Shown here: in pieces, positions 6,016-6,553 of the stretch | How positions within the stretch are numbered: the stretch's first letter is position 1 | Layout of the letters: each line of letters begins with the position of its first letter | Origin: JAWLGW01 sp964569055 | GTDB taxonomy: Bacteria; Planctomycetota; J058 | DNA: 6,553 nucleotides | Assembly: GCA_964569055.1 (NCBI GenBank) | Contig: CAZMSZ010000407.1 | Location: forward strand, 1 to 6,553 | Reading direction: 5' to 3' | Program-made: the position numbers and the translations under genes | Notes under the pieces: generated by a model | The model's database searches: none | What the model was told of the DNA's origin: nothing | Seen by the model: only the letters and a program-made list of their open reading frames with translations

Positions 6016-6553
6016 GCCCGCCTCCCCCGGGGACTCGTGTGGCCGCGCTGCGGAAGGTCGCGTACCTCGGGACCTTCTTCTACCTGGCCGTCGCGATCCA
6101 CCTCGCGCTGGTGCTAGGGGCGCGCCCGTCGATCGCGATCGCCGAGCCGTGGGAGGGGGACGTCGTCGCCACCCGCGAGGTGCTGGTGCGCGGCGCGGTC
6201 CTCTCGGCGCGGCAGCGGATCCACTCCGTCCGGGTCAACGGCGCGCAGGCGCTCGCCACCGGCGAGGGGTTCTCGAGCTGGGAGACGCCCGTCCGGCTCG
6301 AGCCCCCGCCGGGCACGTCCCCGGGCGCGCCGAGCTTCCAGGCCGCGATCACCGCCGTCGCCTACGACGAGCGTGGGCACGAGCTCGCCCGCAAGGCGAT
6401 CTGGGTCCGGGTGGAGCGCACCGTGGCGCTCGCGCCCAAGCTCGAGGAGCCGAAGCCCGAGCCGAAGCCGGAGCCGGAGCCCAAGCCGGAGCCGAAGCCG
6501 GAACCGAAGCCGGAGCCGAAGCCGGAGCCGAAGCCGGAGCCCAAGCCGGAGCC
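6012..6553 (+). CDS. partial TonB-like protein: membrane anchor, Ig-like domain and KPEP repeat (runs off window)
   Basis: The frame is open from GTG at 6012 to the window end (180 residues and part of the next), so the C-terminus is missing. A Pro-rich N-terminus is followed by a membrane segment (about 17-37, with TFFYLAVAIHLALVLGA). It keeps the TonB histidine (His30), but Ala26 replaces the TonB serine. Residues 56-136 look like a single Ig-like beta domain of the glucodextranase-B kind, with VLVRG, IHSVRVNG, the FQAAITAVAYDERGHE strand-turn and WVRVER. From residue 146 a Lys-Pro-Glu-Pro repeat begins, like the rigid periplasm-spanning linker of TonB. A TonB C-terminal domain, LysM, TPR or peptidoglycan-binding domain could follow beyond the window. 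The GTG overlaps the preceding TGA (GTGA). GTG at 6039, behind GGGGA, is an alternative start that keeps the anchor. An Ig-like domain between anchor and Pro-rich linker is not the usual TonB order. Confidence 0.82.
   Translation, partial: MSPPPPGTRVAALRKVAYLGTFFYLAVAIHLALVLGARPSIAIAEPWEGDVVATREVLVRGAVLSARQRIHSVRVNGAQALATGEGFSSWETPVRLEPPPGTSPGAPSFQAAITAVAYDERGHELARKAIWVRVERTVALAPKLEEPKPEPKPEPEPKPEPKPEPKPEPKPEPKPEPKPE
6447..6553 (+). repeat. in-frame 12-base tandem repeat encoding Lys-Pro-Glu-Pro
   Basis: From 6447 to the window end the DNA is a degenerate 12-base tandem repeat (gagccgaagccg with third-position changes such as ccc, gaa). It encodes alternating EP and KP dipeptides. One register slip (EPEP near residues 154-157) interrupts the pattern. 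The alternating charge and proline content fit an extended polyproline-type rod. The array continues past the window, so its copy number is unknown. Such arrays can change length by replication slippage without breaking the frame, since two codons are enough to keep the pattern. Confidence 0.92.

Noticed and set aside
6362..6544. minus-strand frame encoding Gly-Ser-Gly-Phe repeats
   Set aside because: It is the reverse strand of the KPEP-encoding repeat. The forward frame continues an anchored protein with an Ig-like domain, so the reverse frame is a shadow.
5743..6553. single TonB gene broken by a frameshift near 6012
   Set aside because: Each frame has its own start, ribosome binding signal and full membrane anchor. 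Joining them would give a protein with two anchors separated by a disordered stretch, so two genes explain it better.

Overview
This is a very GC-rich window (roughly 70% by eye, with G or C at nearly every third codon position). It comes from a diderm (Gram-negative type) bacterium. The evidence is a lipoprotein signal, two SPase I signal peptides, an ExbB/ExbD pair and TonB-like anchors. Base composition and gene style suit Myxococcota or Planctomycetota-like lineages, but the sequence alone does not settle the phylum. There are no tRNA or rRNA genes, insertion sequences, CRISPR arrays or phage genes.

Layout. Bases 1-171 are non-coding and hold a long hairpin (8-59) and smaller inverted repeats after the end of a leftward gene. 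Bases 172-1500 (minus strand) encode a membrane-anchored GAF-GGDEF protein, a probable diguanylate cyclase with an RxxD inhibitory site. Bases 1501-1702 are a divergent intergenic region that should carry promoters for both directions. From 1703 to the window end, seven genes run rightward with very tight spacing, apart from one 59-nt gap before exbB. In order they are a TPR lipoprotein, two exported alpha-helical/coiled-coil proteins, an ExbB/TolQ/MotA-family channel, an ExbD/TolR-family protein, a 90-residue TonB-like protein with no C-terminal domain, and a partial TonB-like protein. The last has a membrane anchor, a probable Ig-like domain and a Lys-Pro-Glu-Pro repeat, and it runs off the window.

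Interpretation. ExbB and ExbD should form an inner-membrane, proton-motive-force-driven motor. The last two proteins carry near-duplicate membrane anchors that keep the TonB histidine (one keeps the full SxxxH motif), so they are the likely partners of the motor in the membrane. The Pro-rich repeat would span the periplasm. The two exported helical proteins and the TPR lipoprotein are likely periplasmic or outer-membrane-associated parts. The plan recalls Vibrio TonB2-type loci, which add TtpC and a TPR protein to ExbB-ExbD-TonB, but the accessory proteins here are ones I do not recognise. The strongest candidate for an undescribed system in this window is therefore this Exb/TonB-like machine. 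Its cargo or function cannot be read from the sequence.
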